The position numbers were made by a program, and so were the translations under genes. The notes under the pieces are model-generated. The model saw only the letters and a list, made by a program, of their open reading frames with translations, was not told the origin of the DNA and searched no databases. Below, piece by piece: positions 61,891-64,000 of a stretch of 64,000 nt of DNA. Location of the stretch: positions 1-64,000 of the forward strand of contig JACQDB010000032.1 in assembly GCA_016201275.1 (NCBI GenBank), read 5' to 3'. The DNA is from Acidobacteriota bacterium (GTDB lineage Bacteria; Acidobacteriota; Blastocatellia; UBA7656). The stretch's first letter is position 1, and each line of letters begins with the position of its first letter.

Positions 61891-63537
61891 TTAGCGGTTT
61901 GAGAGCGATGAAAGAGCCTCCGGCAAAGCGCTCGGTTTTTTCCGCAGCGCCTGTCCGGGGGCAGGTTTCGAAAGGGTCAGGTTGCCGTGATCCACGACGA
62001 TTGCACCGTTGACCAGCACATAATCAATGCCGGAGGGTTCGGCGAACGGCTGTTCATAATCGGCGCGGTCTTCAATGGTTGCCAAATCGAAGATCACCAC
62101 ATCCGCCCACGCGCCTGCGCGCAAGAGGCCGCGATTCTCCAAGCCGAAAATCTCTGCCGCTTCCCGACTGGTTTTGCGAACCGCCGCGCTCAAACTCAGC
62201 AACTGCTTCTCGCGTACATAAATCCGAAAGATGCGCGGAAAGGTGCCACAGCCTCGCGGATGCGGTTTGTATTGACCTTCGACATCGCGCACGGCGCTAT
62301 CGCTACCAAAGACGCCAAACGGCGCAGTGACGATCTGTTCGACATCGCCTTCATTCATATCGGCGTAAATGGCCTGCGCGCCGCCGCGCAGAGAGACCTC
62401 GATGAGGTTATCAATTTGATGGTCAAGGTCGTGTGCCGACTGAGGCACATCGGCGAGGGTCTTGCCGATCCATTCGGGTTTTCCGGCAACCAGACGTATA
62501 TGCCGCAGGTCTGGCCAGCCCTCTTGCCGGAGGCGTATGAAAATATCATCGTGAAGTTGTTGGCGCTTACCGGCATTGCGCGCCGCTTCGTGCAAGCCTC
62601 GGCGATTGTCTTGGAGCGCCCAATCCGGCAACAAGACATCGGTGGTGGTGCTGGAACAATCATAGGGGTAAGCATCTATATTGACGCGCTGTCCCTTGGC
62701 TTGCGCCGCTTCCACCAGTTGCAGGCGTTGCAAGGCGGTGTGCCATTGCGATGGACTGGAACACTTGAAGTGCGAAATCTGGGTTGGCATTCCGGCGGTT
62801 TGACCGATGTCCAGCGCCTCTTCGATGGCGCTTATGCCGCCACGCGCTTCATCGCGAATGTGCGACGCATAGATGCCGCCGTAATCGCTTGCCGATTTGG
62901 CCAGCGCAATCACCTCCGGGCGTTTGGCGAAACGCCCGGGGACATAAACCAAGCCCGTAGATAAACCCAGCGCGCCGTCTTTCATGGCCTGTTCGATCAT
63001 CCCTCTCATGCGATTCAATTCGTCGGGATTGGGGCTGTGCGCCGCTTCTCCCATGACCTCTTTTCTGACGCTGTTGTGGCCGATCAGCGTTGCGACGTTG
63101 ATATAGGTTCCGTGTCGTTCCAGCCCACGAAACAGCCCTGCAATGTCGGTGCGCGAGCGACCACAGTTGCCGGTGATTAAAGTGGTGACGCCTTGGCGCA
63201 AAAAATTGGCGGGCGCAAAAGCCGCGCTTGTCGGCAGATTTGGCTCAACGTGGGTGTGAACATCAATGAAGCCGGGAGCGACGATGCGATGGTTGGCGTC
63301 AAGGGTCACTTTCGGTTTGGCGAAAAAGAATCGCCAGGTGCCCAGTCCGATGATTTTGCCGTCCCGTATGGCAACATCGCATTGGCGTGGCGCGCTGCCT
63401 GTGCCATCTACAACGGTGCCATTGACAATCAAAATGTCCAGATTACGAAACGGCGCAAATGCCCACCACGCGCCAATCGCCAGGAGTACCAACAGCAGCA
63501 AGGCAAAGCTTGCCATCATCCAATGTTTTGCAGTCAT
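61891..63537 (-). CDS. Membrane-anchored D-aminoacylase-like amidohydrolase
   Basis: 548 residues. An N-terminal helix (MMASFALLLLVLLAIGAWWAF) precedes an amidohydrolase domain. DILIVNGTVVDGTGSAPRQCD is the small beta domain. PGFIDVHTHVE carries the HxH metal site. LITGNCGRS, the ASHIRDE segment and the late AWADVVIFDLATIED match the N-acyl-D-amino-acid deacylase family. Cytosolic D-aminoacylases lack this helix, so the present enzyme probably faces the periplasm and acts on peptides or muropeptide-derived D-amino acids. The start at 63537 is supported by the hydrophobic helix being in frame. Confidence 0.88.
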   Translation of the reverse strand: MTAKHWMMASFALLLLVLLAIGAWWAFAPFRNLDILIVNGTVVDGTGSAPRQCDVAIRDGKIIGLGTWRFFFAKPKVTLDANHRIVAPGFIDVHTHVEPNLPTSAAFAPANFLRQGVTTLITGNCGRSRTDIAGLFRGLERHGTYINVATLIGHNSVRKEVMGEAAHSPNPDELNRMRGMIEQAMKDGALGLSTGLVYVPGRFAKRPEVIALAKSASDYGGIYASHIRDEARGGISAIEEALDIGQTAGMPTQISHFKCSSPSQWHTALQRLQLVEAAQAKGQRVNIDAYPYDCSSTTTDVLLPDWALQDNRRGLHEAARNAGKRQQLHDDIFIRLRQEGWPDLRHIRLVAGKPEWIGKTLADVPQSAHDLDHQIDNLIEVSLRGGAQAIYADMNEGDVEQIVTAPFGVFGSDSAVRDVEGQYKPHPRGCGTFPRIFRIYVREKQLLSLSAAVRKTSREAAEIFGLENRGLLRAGAWADVVIFDLATIEDRADYEQPFAEPSGIDYVLVNGAIVVDHGNLTLSKPAPGQALRKKPSALPEALSSLSNR

Positions 63538-63542
63538 ATCAA

Positions 63543-64000
63543 TTAATCACCTATGCAGCGATAGCGGATTCTTTCCAGTCTCTTGCGCGCATTGTCGGTT
63601 TCATCAAATCCCAACGAACTGGGGCTGCCGACATTGCTGATGGTTTGTTCGTACTCATTGACAGCGGCGCACCAGTTCTCCTGCATCTCGTAGGTTTGCG
63701 CCAGCATATAATGGGCGTTGGCTTTTTGCGGGTCTAACTGCAAGGCGCGTTGCAAAGACTGTTCGGCTGCCCAAGGATTTTTTAACTGCATATAGGTTCC
63801 CCCCAAATTCATCCAAGGGTTGATCCACATCGGCTCGGCCTTGGTAGCGCGTTCGTAATACTCTCTGGCGCTCTCTAGATTTTTCACCTTGACATAGGTA
63901 CGTCCCAGGCGGTTCAGCGCCAGCGCCCAGTTCGCATCAAGTTCAATGACGCGCTGATAATCGGCCAACGCTTTCTTAAAATCGCCCTTGAGGAAGGTCA
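63543..64000 (-). CDS. TPR-repeat protein (5-prime end outside the window)
   Basis: At least 140 residues, open to the window edge. The residues seen are TPR units: AKVKNLESAREYYERATKAEP-like helices, then MWINPWMNLGGTYMQL and NPWAAEQSLQRALQLDPQ. The TTG at 63968 is internal, because the frame continues upstream as LKGDFKKALADYQ. It is probably a scaffold. It lies immediately upstream of the amidohydrolase gene, which starts 5 bases after its stop, so the two are likely co-transcribed. Confidence 0.85.
   Translation of the reverse strand, partial: TFLKGDFKKALADYQRVIELDANWALALNRLGRTYVKVKNLESAREYYERATKAEPMWINPWMNLGGTYMQLKNPWAAEQSLQRALQLDPQKANAHYMLAQTYEMQENWCAAVNEYEQTISNVGSPSSLGFDETDNARKRLERIRYRCIGD

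Overview
The window looks like bacterial chromosome from a Gram-negative-type organism. It carries a gap-pgk-tpiA-secG operon, a CHAD protein, lipoproteins, Tat substrates, Ser/Thr kinase with TPRs, LolA-like and DUF2723-like proteins, and intergenic regions crowded with palindromic repeats. This mix fits Acidobacteriota (Blastocatellia-like) best, but that placement is inference; there is no rRNA or other marker to prove it.

Layout. 1-6630: a membrane-anchored sulfite-oxidase-like molybdoenzyme, a CHAD protein translationally coupled to a polytopic membrane protein, a Tat-exported orphan and 1.1 kb without a credible gene. 6630-13834 (minus strand): OsmC protein, tRNA-Leu(GAG), an HNH endonuclease inserted next to the tRNA, then the operon gap-pgk-lipoprotein-tpiA-secG behind a clear promoter, an O-methyltransferase and MogA. 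14288-17365: a 1025-residue cytoplasmic HAMP-like/chemoreceptor protein fused to a family 5 solute-binding domain. 17673-19902: acetyltransferase and Tat-exported Gfo/Idh oxidoreductase.

20174-39119 is the most interesting part: ten minus-strand genes that read as one locus. In transcription order they encode a VWA-like lipoprotein, a small polytopic membrane protein, a membrane-anchored 1710-residue RHS/YD-repeat protein, a tubulin/FtsZ-like GTPase, an actin/Hsp70-fold ATPase of 1094 residues, two paralogous two-TM proteins sharing a C-terminal domain, a ZorA/MotA-like stator subunit with a long coiled-coil tail, a ZorB/MotB-like OmpA protein, and a potassium-channel-like protein with an OmpA-type domain inserted before the pore. 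Together they suggest an envelope-spanning, ion-powered machine tethered to peptidoglycan outside and to nucleotide-driven filaments inside. It shares parts with Zorya defence (ZorAB) and with a proposed FtsZ-like/VWA/OmpA membrane-remodelling system, but I do not recognise the whole set. Two related ~104-bp palindromic MITE-like elements lie just outside it, at 18261-18364 and 39503-39606, in the same orientation.

40110-64000 is mainly housekeeping and accessory: a coiled-coil zinc-ribbon protein, TlpA-like thioredoxin, Fis-type regulator, CvpA, PurC (apparently starting at ATT), a DUF4166-like protein, CstA, a P-loop kinase, a Nudix/metallo-beta-lactamase fusion, a J-domain protein that may be leaderless, a secreted orphan, a Ser/Thr kinase with TPRs, a DUF2723-like membrane protein, a LolA-like protein, a double UspA protein, a zinc-ribbon/GYF_2/TM2 protein, a membrane-anchored D-aminoacylase-like enzyme and a TPR protein cut by the window end. 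Several families of inverted-repeat elements fill the gaps between genes.
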